Assembly: GCA_028703175.1 (NCBI GenBank)
Contig: JAQVNJ010000025.1
Location: 1 to 56,791, forward strand
Length of the DNA stretch: 56,791 bases
DNA from: JAAYCB01 sp012744395
GTDB taxonomy: Bacteria > Planctomycetota > Planctomycetia > Pirellulales > Thermoguttaceae
Direction: 5' to 3'
A model generated the notes under the pieces. The model did no database searches. It was not told where the DNA came from and worked only from the letters and a program-made list of their open reading frames with translations. Positions within the stretch are counted from its first letter, which is position 1, and each line of letters begins with the position of its first letter. Below, piece after piece: positions 8,411-16,749 of this stretch. Both the position numbers and the translations under genes were made by a program.

Positions 8411-9778
8411 ATGGAAGTAAGCCGTCCCCGCCAGCGAACTGCCCGACATCCTGCAACCAGCCTCGCACTGGCGATCGGGCTGCTGGCAATCGGCGTCCGA
8501 TTCGGCATCGGCTCCGAGCTTCGCCAAACGCCGATCGTTCGCGCGATTCAAGCGGCAACTCCTTCGATCGTCAATATTCGAGGGGAAAAGACGGTTAAGG
8601 AGACTGGGCAATCTGGGACAGTGGATCCAACACGCCGGGTCAATGGCATGGGAACCGGCGTCGTCCTCGATCCGCGCGGCTACGTTGTCACAAATCACCA
8701 TGTTGTCAGCGGGGTCCGCGAGATCCTCGTCACTTCGGTTGGCGGCCGCGAGTACACGGCGAGGCTGGTCGCCCACGATCCGGCCACCGACCTGGCGATC
8801 ATCAAGATCGATCCAGCTCGCGACATGCCCGTGATTACGCTGGGAAGCTCCGAGGACCTGATGCTCGGAGAAACGGTGATTGCCGTCGGAAACGCGTACG
8901 GATACGAGAACACGATTACGCAGGGGATCGTCAGTGCGTTGCATCGCGCGGTCCAGGTAAGCGATGCGCAGTACTACGAGGACCTGATTCAGACCGACGC
9001 GAGCATCAATCCGGGAAATTCCGGCGGCCCGCTGCTGAACATCGACGGCGAAATGATCGGGCTGAACGTGGCGGTTCGGGCAGGCGCGCAAGGGATCGGG
9101 TTCGCGATTCCCGTGGATAAGGTGCTGGCGGTCGTGTCCCGTCTGCTCGCCGAGCAGGCGGGCAGCAGCCAGCGCCACGGAATCCAACTGGCGGCGGTGG
9201 CCGTGCTCGACGCGGATAGCTCGAAGATCGAGTCGATCGAGCCGAACAGCCCTGCCGCACTGGCGGGTCTGAAAGCCGGGGATCTGATCGTCGCCGTCGA
9301 CAACCAGCCGGTGGCGCGGAGCCTCGATTTTCATCGCGCGATGCTCGGCCGCAAAGCCGGTGAGCCGGTTCAGGTCACCGTCCGACGGGGCGACGAAGCG
9401 CTCGATTTCAGCTTGTCCCTTGCCGAGGCGCCGGCAGCCTCTGCGGACTGGGCCGAGCTGGTCTGGGAAGGGCTGGGGGTGGAACTGGAGGCGATCCCCG
9501 CCGAACAGTTTCGCCGCACGTTCCGTACCCGGTATCGAGGCGGAATGTCGGTGGTTCGGGTGCGTCCGGGCGGTCCGGCCGCCGAGCAGGGGATTCTGCC
9601 CGGCGACGTCCTGGTTGGATTGCACATTTGGGAAACCCTGTCGATGAAGAACGTGGCCTACGTGATGAGCCGGCCCGACATCTCCGAGTTCTCGCCCGTC
9701 AAAGTGTACTTGCTCCGCAACAACGACGTCCTCTACGGTCACCTGTCGGTGAGCATGAAGACGACCGTGCAGCGCTGA
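8411..9778 (+). CDS. HtrA/DegP-type serine protease with two PDZ domains
   Basis: This is a 455-residue envelope protease (S1C family) that degrades or refolds misfolded exported proteins. An uncleaved or cleavable signal segment lies at about 17-34. The trypsin-like domain has an intact triad: His97 in TNHHV, Asp127 in PATDLAI and Ser204 in NPGNSGGP. PDZ1 spans about 258-335 (SPAALAGLKAGDLI) and PDZ2 about 355-450 (GGPAAEQGILPGDVL). The ATG at 8411 was chosen because it puts the signal segment at the N-terminus; a GTG five codons upstream is possible. It is a stand-alone gene, unlike the protease trio at 45594-50408. It is the clear active benchmark for judging the two degenerate copies there. 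Confidence 0.9.
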   Translation: MEVSRPRQRTARHPATSLALAIGLLAIGVRFGIGSELRQTPIVRAIQAATPSIVNIRGEKTVKETGQSGTVDPTRRVNGMGTGVVLDPRGYVVTNHHVVSGVREILVTSVGGREYTARLVAHDPATDLAIIKIDPARDMPVITLGSSEDLMLGETVIAVGNAYGYENTITQGIVSALHRAVQVSDAQYYEDLIQTDASINPGNSGGPLLNIDGEMIGLNVAVRAGAQGIGFAIPVDKVLAVVSRLLAEQAGSSQRHGIQLAAVAVLDADSSKIESIEPNSPAALAGLKAGDLIVAVDNQPVARSLDFHRAMLGRKAGEPVQVTVRRGDEALDFSLSLAEAPAASADWAELVWEGLGVELEAIPAEQFRRTFRTRYRGGMSVVRVRPGGPAAEQGILPGDVLVGLHIWETLSMKNVAYVMSRPDISEFSPVKVYLLRNNDVLYGHLSVSMKTTVQR

Positions 9779-9950
9779 CGGTTTTTTGATCAAGCGGCGA
9801 TCGCGCCGCGCGGCTCAGTCCCAAGGCAGCCCGCATTCGGCCCGACCCAGACTCCCGGCTCGAATCGCGATGGTTCGGCCCCCCCCAAAGCCGCTCCCGC
9901 GGACCGCGGTTGCAGAGGCTTTGGGGGGGATGCCCGTTGTGGAAGACGCC

Positions 9951-10877
9951 ATGGAATCGGATTTGATCGCCCACTTGCGCGGCCGCTTGCCCCGCCATCC
10001 GTTGCTGAAGCTGGGGATCGGCGACGACGCCGCGGTCCTCAACGGCGCCCCAGGCGGCGACTGGCTGGTGACCGTCGATATGCTCACCGACCAGGTCGAT
10101 TTCCGCCTCGCCGAGGCGGACCCGCGAAGGGTCGGCCGCAAGGCGTTGGCGGCCAACCTCAGCGACCTGGCCGCGATGGCCTGCCGGCCGGTCGCGGCGG
10201 TCGTCGCCCTCGTCCTGCCGCGGCGGGGCGGATTGGAGTTGGCGATCGCGCTGTATGAGGGGATGATCCCGCTGGCCGAACAATACCAGATCGCGATCGC
10301 CGGCGGAGACACCAATAGCTGGGATGGGCCGCTGGCGATCAGCGTCACGGCGATCGGCCAGGCAGGGTCCCGCGGGCCGCTCGTGCGCGGCGGCGCGCGG
10401 CCGGGCGACCGGATCGTCGTCACCGGATCGTTCGGCGGCAGCATTCTCGGCCGCCATTTCGATTTCCAGCCCCGAGTTGCCGAAGCCCTCGCCCTGGCCG
10501 ATGGCTACCGGCTGCACGCGGGCATCGACGCAAGCGACGGCCTCGCCCGGGACCTGGCGCACCTGGTCGAAGAGAGCAGCTGCGGCGCCGTGGTCTGGAC
10601 CGACCGAATCCCGATCTCGGCCGACGCGGAGCGGTTGGCCGCCCAACTGGCCGACGGCTCGACGCCGCTTGACCACGCGCTCGCCGACGGCGAAGATTTC
10701 GAGTTGATCCTGGCGGTTCCGCCGGACGAGTCGCAGCGGATGATCGCCGATCAGCCCCTCCAGGTTTCACTGACGGTGATCGGCGAGTTCGTTTCCGGCC
10801 CGGGCCTGTTCCAGCAGGACCCGCAAGGCCGCCGCCGGCGACTTGCCGCTGGCGGCTTCGAACATCAATTCGACTGA
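9951..10877 (+). CDS. thiL: thiamine-monophosphate kinase
   Basis: ThiL phosphorylates thiamine monophosphate with ATP to make thiamine pyrophosphate, the last step of the pathway, in the cytosol. Visible hallmarks are the N-terminal GIGDDAAVL nucleotide and metal site, the LAANLSDLAAM helix, GGDTN, the GSFGGS loop, GIDASDGLARDL, and HALADGEDFELIL near the C-terminus. All are usual for the AIR-synthase-like fold. The ATG at 9951 gives 308 residues. It has GGAAG five to six bases upstream and begins with MESDLIAHL, like other ThiL proteins; an ATG at 9930 is the alternative. It is followed 14 bases later by tsaE. A ThiH-like gene lies convergently just beyond, so thiamine functions cluster here. 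Confidence 0.92.
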   Translation: MESDLIAHLRGRLPRHPLLKLGIGDDAAVLNGAPGGDWLVTVDMLTDQVDFRLAEADPRRVGRKALAANLSDLAAMACRPVAAVVALVLPRRGGLELAIALYEGMIPLAEQYQIAIAGGDTNSWDGPLAISVTAIGQAGSRGPLVRGGARPGDRIVVTGSFGGSILGRHFDFQPRVAEALALADGYRLHAGIDASDGLARDLAHLVEESSCGAVVWTDRIPISADAERLAAQLADGSTPLDHALADGEDFELILAVPPDESQRMIADQPLQVSLTVIGEFVSGPGLFQQDPQGRRRRLAAGGFEHQFD

Positions 10878-10891
10878 GATCGCGGCCCCGC

Positions 10892-11383
10892 GTGACGCAG
10901 ACCGTTCAATTCCTTGCCGATTGCGAAGCGGACACCGCCAGGCTCGGCGCTTGGCTGGCCGATCTCCTGCCCCAAGGGTCGGTGGTCGCGCTGGTTGGCA
11001 CGCTGGGCGCCGGCAAGACGCGGCTCGTCCAGGCGATCGCCGAGCACTGCGGGATCGATCGCCGCGACGTCGTCAGCCCGACCTTCGTGCTGGTGCACGA
11101 GTATCGCGGCCGCCGGCTGCTGTACCACATCGACGCCTACCGCCTCAAAGACGAGGACGAGTTTTTCGAGCTCGGCCCGGAGGAGTATTTCGAAAGCGAG
11201 GGGATCACGCTCATCGAATGGGCCGATCGCGTGGAAGGCTGTCTGCCGAGCGAGCGCCTGCTGGTCCACATCGAAGTTGCCGGCGGCCAGTCGCGGAGCT
11301 TCGCGCTCACGGCCTGCGGGGCACGGTACGAGCCGGTGGTCGAGCAACTGCGGCGGAAAGCAGCGGCCGGCCGGCCGGGGTGA
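10892..11383 (+). CDS. tsaE: tRNA threonylcarbamoyladenosine ATPase TsaE
   Basis: TsaE is the P-loop ATPase of the TsaBDE complex that makes t6A37 on ANN-decoding tRNAs. The 163-residue length is normal. The Walker A motif GTLGAGKT lies at about 36-43. The conserved SPTFVLVHEY (about 62-71) and YHIDAYRL (about 78-85) follow, and then LIEWADRVEG. The start is GTG 10892, 14 bases after thiL, so the two are likely co-transcribed. The last residues (AAAGRPG) are encoded by the first unit of a duplicated repeat that continues past the stop. The C-terminus has therefore probably been remodelled by the repeat. Confidence 0.92.
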   Translation: MTQTVQFLADCEADTARLGAWLADLLPQGSVVALVGTLGAGKTRLVQAIAEHCGIDRRDVVSPTFVLVHEYRGRRLLYHIDAYRLKDEDEFFELGPEEYFESEGITLIEWADRVEGCLPSERLLVHIEVAGGQSRSFALTACGARYEPVVEQLRRKAAAGRPG

Positions 11384-11480
11384 GGCGGAGGTTCCCAAGC
11401 CGGAGCTTGGGAACCAGGAAAAGCAGCGGCTGGCCGGCCGGGGTGAGGCGGAGGTTCCCAAGCCGGAGCTTGGGAACCAG
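11358..11480. repeat. tandem duplication of a 63-base unit carrying a 24-base palindrome
   Basis: Two near-identical units each hold a GC-rich stretch (GGCCGGCCGGGGTGAGGCGGAG) followed by a palindrome of the GTTCCCAAGC...GCTTGGGAAC type. The palindromes lie at 11391-11414 and 11454-11477, exactly 63 bases apart. The array sits between the convergent tsaE and ThiH-like genes, overlaps the end of tsaE, and could act as a bidirectional hairpin terminator. The same palindrome occurs at 50813 and 50873. Confidence 0.85.
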
Positions 11481-11494
11481 GAGCGGTGCGCGGC

Positions 11495-12856
11495 CTAGCG
11501 AGCGCCGATCCGCCAGGCGACTCGATACCCGCGCGTTGTCAGCCAGGCGGCCATCTCGCCCGCCGTGCGATGATCGCTGACCGGGAACTGTTCCCCTGAT
11601 CCGCCGTCTTTGCGGTCTTCGTAGCCACCGGGGGCCGTGCAACTGCCCGCCGACATCTGCGTGATGCAGATGTCCGCCAGGCGGTTCCGGAGCACGGCGT
11701 TTTCGCGCGTGGAGAGGACGAGTTCCGCGTCCGGAAATCCCAGGCGGAGGACGCAGTACAGCCGCACGAACAGCTCGTCGTCGATTCTGTAAGGTGCCCG
11801 GAAGCCCTGCGGCGCATCGTGAATTCGCGGCAGGCTGAAGGCGATCGTCCGGTCGGGGTGCCGGGCCTGGAGATAGGCGGCATGCTGCATCATCGCCCGG
11901 GTGTCCTCGACCGGATCGGCCAGCCCCAGCAGGATTCCCAACCCCAGCCGGCCGATTCCCGCGTCCGCCGCGCGGTCGAGCCCCTCAAACCGCCAGTCAT
12001 ACGAGGCCTTGCTGCCCTTGGGGTGATATTCCGCATAGAGCGTCTCGTCGTAGGTCTCCTGGTAGAGGGTCACGCAGCAGGCGCCGGCCTCGGCCAGCCG
12101 GGCGTAATGGCGGGTCGACTGGGGAGCGATCTCGACCGCCGGCGCCACCGCCTGGCGCGTAAGCCACTCGATGACCTGGGCGTAGTACTCAGCCGTCGTC
12201 AGCCGCGGGAACTCGCCGCCGACCAGAAGGATGTGGCGGAATCCACGCCTTAAAAGGACGTTCGCCTCGCCTTGGGCCTCGGCGAAGGAGAGGTGCCGGC
12301 GCCGGAGCTGGCGCGGATAGCGGAAACCGCAGTAGGTGCAGAAGTTGATGCAGTGGCTGGACAGATAGAGCGGCGCGTAAAGCAGCATCCGCCGGCCCGA
12401 CGCCGGCCGCGGGTCCCGCGCCGCCGGTTCGCCAAACCGCTCGATGGTCAGCGCTCGGGCCCGTTCAACGAGCGGCGCCAGCGGCCGCGCCGGATCCAGG
12501 TGCCGCCAGGCCTCGGCGATCTCGGGGCCGGCCAGCCCGTCGTCGCGGACAAGCTGGCGAGTCCGTCGGGGCGGGCGGCCTCCGCGCCCCGAGAGCTCGT
12601 TGGCCATCCGGTCGAGGCAGTCCAGTGAGCGGCGATCCTCCGCTGTCAGCCGGGTGGACTGCTGGTTCAACCACTGATAGCGCCAGCGCTCGAGTCGATC
12701 GGCCAGTTCGCCTCGCCCAAGCAGCGACGACGCCTCCTCGCCGTCGAGAACACGAAGCACTTCCACAAGCAGCGAGAGCCGGGCGGCGGCGTGCACGTCG
12801 GTCCGGCGAACCCACTCACGAAGGGGGGCGACAGGAAATCTGGTGCTTGTGGACAT
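11495..12856 (-). CDS. thiH: ThiH-like radical SAM tyrosine lyase
   Basis: This is a radical SAM enzyme of 453 residues. The cluster motif CxxxCxYC is Cys169, Cys173 and Cys176 in SSHCINFCTYCGF, preceded by YAPLYLS as in ThiH and HydG. The C-terminus has ITQMSAGSCTAPGGY, EQFPVSDHRT and then RGYRVAW, as in ThiH. It lacks the CxxC tail that distinguishes HydG. ThiH cleaves tyrosine to dehydroglycine for the thiazole half of thiamine. The N-terminus is about 85 residues longer than usual, so the start (ATG 12856) or an added helical domain deserves checking. Nearby thiL supports a thiamine role, though thiG, thiS and thiF are not in the window. It is convergent with thiL-tsaE. Confidence 0.75.
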   Translation of the reverse strand: MSTSTRFPVAPLREWVRRTDVHAAARLSLLVEVLRVLDGEEASSLLGRGELADRLERWRYQWLNQQSTRLTAEDRRSLDCLDRMANELSGRGGRPPRRTRQLVRDDGLAGPEIAEAWRHLDPARPLAPLVERARALTIERFGEPAARDPRPASGRRMLLYAPLYLSSHCINFCTYCGFRYPRQLRRRHLSFAEAQGEANVLLRRGFRHILLVGGEFPRLTTAEYYAQVIEWLTRQAVAPAVEIAPQSTRHYARLAEAGACCVTLYQETYDETLYAEYHPKGSKASYDWRFEGLDRAADAGIGRLGLGILLGLADPVEDTRAMMQHAAYLQARHPDRTIAFSLPRIHDAPQGFRAPYRIDDELFVRLYCVLRLGFPDAELVLSTRENAVLRNRLADICITQMSAGSCTAPGGYEDRKDGGSGEQFPVSDHRTAGEMAAWLTTRGYRVAWRIGAR

Positions 12857-13152
12857 GAGCGCTGGCAGGGATCGGGGGAGGGGCCAGTCGCTGGACAACG
12901 CGAGCGGGCTGCTCCTCAACCCATGATAACGCTCCGGCCCGGGGCGGGTAACCCCGCACACGCCGGGAGAGCCCTTGCGGAATGGCTCCGGCTCGCTCGC
13001 CGAGGGTGGAGAAGTTGCACTCGTTGGCACCTCGCGGTAGTGTTAGGTCTCGACCTGCGGACTTGCACCGGGGACTGCACGCGCGGCCGGCCAGCTCCGC
13101 GGCTCGCTGTCTCCAGACGCCGCCACCGCCTCAAGGATCGCCAAGAACAACG

Positions 13153-14076
13153 ATGTTTCACCTTCGCCCAATCACGCCCCGCGACCGCTCGGAAGTGGCC
13201 GAGCTGGTCTGTCTGTCGACGAACCACTGGTACCAGACGCGCCTCGGCACCAAGGTCTTTCATGCCGGCCCTGAGTCGACGGCCGTCTTCTTCGATGTTT
13301 ACCAGGCGTTAGACCCGGGCTGCGCCGTCGTGGCCGAACATGCGGCGACGGGACTGTTGGTCGGGTCGTGCTTCTACCATCCCCGCCAGACCCATGTCTC
13401 CCTGGGGATCATGAACATCCACCCGAACTACTTCGGAAGAGGCATCGCGAAGGCCCTGCTCCAGTACATCCTGGATTATGCCGACAAGCATGGCCATTCG
13501 TCCGTCCGGCTGGTCCAAAGCGCGCTGAACCTGGACTCGTTCTCGCTCTACACCCGGGCGGGTTTCGTCCCGCGCCGGGCGTTTCAAGACATGCTCGTCG
13601 GCGTGCCCCAAGAGGGCCTCGGGCGGCGGTTTGCGGGCGCGGAACACGTCCGGCCGGCGAAGATCGAAGACGTCTCCGCCGCCGCCGCGCTGGAGCGGGA
13701 GATCGCCGGGATTTCGCGGGAGAAGGACTACCGGTATTTCATTGACAATCGCGACGGCCTCTGGGAGATGTTCGTCTACGACGGGCCCAACGGCGTCGAG
13801 GGGTTCCTCGCGGGGCTCAAGCATCCCGGGCTGCCGCTGGTCGGCCCCGGCGTCGCCCGGACGGAAGAGCAGGCCGCCGCTCTGCTGGCACGGGTGCTCG
13901 ACGGGTTCCGGGGGAGGACGGCGTTGTGCCTGGTGCCGGCCGACTGTCCCGACCTTGTCCAGGACCTTTACGCGATCGGCGCGAAGAACTGCGAACTGCA
14001 CTTTTCGCAGGTTCGCGGCCCGTTCCAGCCGTTTCGCGGGGTATTGATGCCAACCTTCCTGCCGGAGACCGGCTGA
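13153..14076 (+). CDS. GNAT-family acetyltransferase with two GNAT-like halves
   Basis: This is a 307-residue protein. The N-terminal half is a recognisable GNAT fold: FHLRPITPRDRSEV, the central IMNIHPNYFGRGIAKALL acetyl-CoA loop at about 94-111, then NLDSFSLYTRAGFV. The second half begins VRPAKIEDVSAAAALE and looks like a diverged GNAT repeat without a clear acetyl-CoA loop. The ATG at 13153 starts directly in the first strand. The substrate is unknown. The 296 bases upstream contain no gene. The next gene begins 84 bases downstream and is not obviously related. Confidence 0.75.
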   Translation: MFHLRPITPRDRSEVAELVCLSTNHWYQTRLGTKVFHAGPESTAVFFDVYQALDPGCAVVAEHAATGLLVGSCFYHPRQTHVSLGIMNIHPNYFGRGIAKALLQYILDYADKHGHSSVRLVQSALNLDSFSLYTRAGFVPRRAFQDMLVGVPQEGLGRRFAGAEHVRPAKIEDVSAAAALEREIAGISREKDYRYFIDNRDGLWEMFVYDGPNGVEGFLAGLKHPGLPLVGPGVARTEEQAAALLARVLDGFRGRTALCLVPADCPDLVQDLYAIGAKNCELHFSQVRGPFQPFRGVLMPTFLPETG

Positions 14077-14160
14077 GACGGGCCGGTTGTTGTTTGGGCT
14101 GGCGGCGGAAGGTATTCTATTGCGAGGTACAAGCACCCCGCATTTTGGGAGTCCGCCAAC

Positions 14161-15297
14161 ATGACGCACGAAGACCCTTCCCTTTCGCGACGAGATTTCC
14201 TCAGGAGTTCCTCCGGCGCGGTGGCCGGTCTGGGCATGATCGCCGGCTTGGACTCCGGCGGCGCGGCTCATGCCGAGGGGGGCGGCGATCCGGCCGAGCC
14301 CCGCTTCACCTTGGCGACGATGCCGCGAATCGACGTACACGCTCATATTCGAGCCGACTGGAGCGCGATCGACAACTACATGACTCTCCGCGAAGCCCTC
14401 AAGAAGCAACTCGGCGTCGAGATGGCCATGTGGATCAGTCTCGGCTCTTCCGCGCAGGCTTCGCCCGAGCCGCCCGACATGGCGGAGCTCCGCAAGCGCT
14501 ACGGCGGGCGGATCCAGTTCTGCATCTTCGATTACACGATCAAGGACGGCCTGCGCTACTCGCCGCAGGATCTGCTCAAGTGGCAGGAGCGCGGCGTGGC
14601 GGGCTTCAAGTTCTATCCCGGTTGGCAGCCGGGCGTCGAAATTGACCATCCGGCCAACGACCCGGTCTTTGCCGCGATGGACCAGATCCGCATGGTTGCG
14701 GCTTCGCCCCACGTGGCGAATCCCTGCGGTACCTACGGAAGGCGGACGGAATGGTTTGCCGAACCGGTGGAATTCTGGCGGCAACAGCACGCCTGGGAAA
14801 ATGTGTTGAAGAAGTATCCGCAGTTGGTCGTCGTCAACGCCCACATGCTGTGGCTCTGCTACTCCGACGAGCAATTGGACTACCTTCGCTACATGCTCAA
14901 GAGCTACCCGAATCTGCACATCGACCTGGCCACGACCGCCGTGTTCCTCCACGCCGTGGGCCGCGACAATCTGCGCGAGTTCATCATCGAGCACGCCGAT
15001 CGCGTCCTGTTCGGCACGGACATCGGCAGTTCGTGGTTCGTTCCGGAACTCGACAAGCGTTTGCCCAACGTGGCCGAGAAAGTCCCCCAGTACCAGCGGT
15101 ACTTCGATTTTCTGGAGACGGACAAGGAGCTGCCGAGCGGCATCAAGGACGAGTGCACGATGCGCGGGCTCGCCCTGCCGCGGGAGGTTCTGGAGAAGGT
15201 CTATTTCCGCAACGCGATGCGCGTCTATCCCCATGTCGGCGAAGCCTTGACGCGGCTGGGGTACTTTGGCGATCAGAAAGCAGCGAAGAAAACCTGA
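14161..15297 (+). CDS. Tat-exported amidohydrolase (amidohydrolase 2 family)
   Basis: This is a 378-residue protein with a twin-arginine signal (SRRDFLRSSSG at about 9-19, hydrophobic to residue 37), so it is exported folded, likely with metal bound. The metal site begins at DVHAH (His60 and His62). Later elements are FKFYPGW, a His in VVNAHMLWL and VLFGTDIG near residue 285, the conserved Asp of this TIM-barrel family. Relatives include decarboxylases and lactonases; the actual substrate cannot be told. It is followed at 15662 by another exported protein and at 16750 by an exported M20 hydrolase, perhaps a scavenging set. Confidence 0.82.
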   Translation: MTHEDPSLSRRDFLRSSSGAVAGLGMIAGLDSGGAAHAEGGGDPAEPRFTLATMPRIDVHAHIRADWSAIDNYMTLREALKKQLGVEMAMWISLGSSAQASPEPPDMAELRKRYGGRIQFCIFDYTIKDGLRYSPQDLLKWQERGVAGFKFYPGWQPGVEIDHPANDPVFAAMDQIRMVAASPHVANPCGTYGRRTEWFAEPVEFWRQQHAWENVLKKYPQLVVVNAHMLWLCYSDEQLDYLRYMLKSYPNLHIDLATTAVFLHAVGRDNLREFIIEHADRVLFGTDIGSSWFVPELDKRLPNVAEKVPQYQRYFDFLETDKELPSGIKDECTMRGLALPREVLEKVYFRNAMRVYPHVGEALTRLGYFGDQKAAKKT

Positions 15298-15661
15298 CGC
15301 GCCGCCGCGGCGGGTACCCGCTCGGCAGCGAGACGCTGGCGGCGGGCCTTCGGGCAAGCCTTCGGCTCCGACAAGAGGAGGCGTTTCCATCCGCGATCAC
15401 GCGCGGCGGGTTGGCAGACTTGGCGCGCTGGTGCTCGCGACCAGACAACGTTCGACAAACCGTCAGAGTGCGCCATGGACGTGGGCGGCGTGTTTCTGGC
15501 CGGCCAGGCGGCCGTCGACGATTCCCGGCCCAGCCCGAGACGCTTCGGCAAGGCCCTGCGGCATCGCTCCGCGGAGCAGGCCGGGGGGGGGCGGGGCGTG
15601 CGTTGGGCCGGGAGAGGAAAGGGAGACCGCGCGGGGCACGAAATGTCGGAAAGGACAAGAC
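15298..15661. other. 364-base intergenic region
   Basis: This is a very GC-rich stretch with a run of nine G residues near 15582-15590 and short direct repeats of a CCTTCGGGCAAGCCTTCGG kind near 15345-15365. No gene, clear promoter or terminator was seen. The frame of the next gene happens to stay open through it, which is expected at this base composition. Confidence 0.4.
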
Positions 15662-16690
15662 ATGACGAAGACTGGCTCGTCGAGGATACGAATCTTGATT
15701 CTCGCGGCCGTCTGCCTGGTCAATGCGCCGGCCGCGGGCCAGGCGGCCGCGCCGGCCGCGCCGTTTGAAGTCCGGGTGGAGGCCGATGAAATCGTCTGCT
15801 ACCCGCCCCCCTACGAAGCGACGAACAACGGTTCGGGCATGTTTTGGGCCTCGGGCAGCACCCAGATTGTCCGCGCCGGCGGCAGACTCTTCGTCAGCGC
15901 GTTCGAGCACGTGGCGGGCTGCGCGCCGTTGAACAACGCCCGCTGGGCACTCCACGAGTGCGGCGAGGAAGACTGGCGGCTATGCCAGCGCGACCCGAAG
16001 CAGCGCACGCGCGAACCGAGCCCGCTCGGCGTGAGCCACTCGGGGCGTTTGCTGATGTCGGTCAACCCGACCCTGGCTCCCTGGATTGCCGCGGACGGCG
16101 ACACGAAGCGCGTCGGCGGCCCGGCGCGCCCGGAGTTCCTCGAGTTTGACCCCGCGCGGCCCGCACGAGAGCCAAGGCATCTGGTTCCGTCATGGGATGG
16201 GGAGCCCAAGTTCACCGAGCATTCCTACCGCACGTTTGCCGCCGACGGAAGCAACGGCGAATTCATCCTCTTTCAGAACGTCGGCTCGACGCATTCGCAG
16301 TGGGCATTTCTCGACAAGGCGGGGGCATGGAAGACCGGAAAGCTGGTCTGGCCGGAGGGCGAGGACCCGAGATATGCGCCCTGCCACGACCTGCGGGCGC
16401 GGGTGAACTATCCCAACGCGATTCTCAGCAACCACCAGGTGCACTTCATCGGCACCTCGCCCTACAACATCTGGAAGCGGATCGACCCGCTCAAGACGGA
16501 GACCTGGGGGCGCGAGAAATGGGGCTGGCGGATGCGCAAGATCCACTACGCTTGGACCCCCGACATCACGACCACTCCCTTTGCGCCCTGGACCGTGGTG
16601 GCCGACACCTTGGATGGCGTTCCGGTCGCCCGCTACGCCCGGCTCCGCTTCTGCCGCGGGGAATTGCCGCCGAGATCGAATCCCGACTAG
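15662..16690 (+). CDS. exported protein of unknown function, possibly sialidase-like beta-propeller
   Basis: This is a 342-residue protein. The ATG at 15662 has GGAAAGGAC just upstream and opens a signal peptide (SRIRILILAAVCLVNAPAAGQ). The mature part has repeating elements of the kind GGRLFVSAFEH, SGRLLMSVNP, GEFILFQN and LSNHQVHFIG, each followed by aromatic residues. This suggests a beta-propeller of the BNR/sialidase type, but no Asp-box is clear and I do not claim an enzyme. It ends with a basic, Pro-rich tail and may be slightly shorter than its relatives. Genes on both sides encode exported hydrolases on the same strand. Confidence 0.6.
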   Translation: MTKTGSSRIRILILAAVCLVNAPAAGQAAAPAAPFEVRVEADEIVCYPPPYEATNNGSGMFWASGSTQIVRAGGRLFVSAFEHVAGCAPLNNARWALHECGEEDWRLCQRDPKQRTREPSPLGVSHSGRLLMSVNPTLAPWIAADGDTKRVGGPARPEFLEFDPARPAREPRHLVPSWDGEPKFTEHSYRTFAADGSNGEFILFQNVGSTHSQWAFLDKAGAWKTGKLVWPEGEDPRYAPCHDLRARVNYPNAILSNHQVHFIGTSPYNIWKRIDPLKTETWGREKWGWRMRKIHYAWTPDITTTPFAPWTVVADTLDGVPVARYARLRFCRGELPPRSNPD

Positions 16691-16749
16691 CGCCGTCCGC
16701 AGTGGAGAGACACCGCGATTCGCCTTTCGTTGACCATTCGGAGATGATC

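Noticed and set aside
11495..12856. HydG (hydrogenase maturation) identity for the radical SAM enzyme
   Set aside because: The C-terminal CxxC cluster tail of HydG is absent and the protein ends in the ThiH-type RGYRVAW motif. No other hydrogenase gene is present.
16192..16743. Upstream extension of the M20D gene
   Set aside because: It overlaps the preceding exported protein in another frame and would bury the signal peptide.
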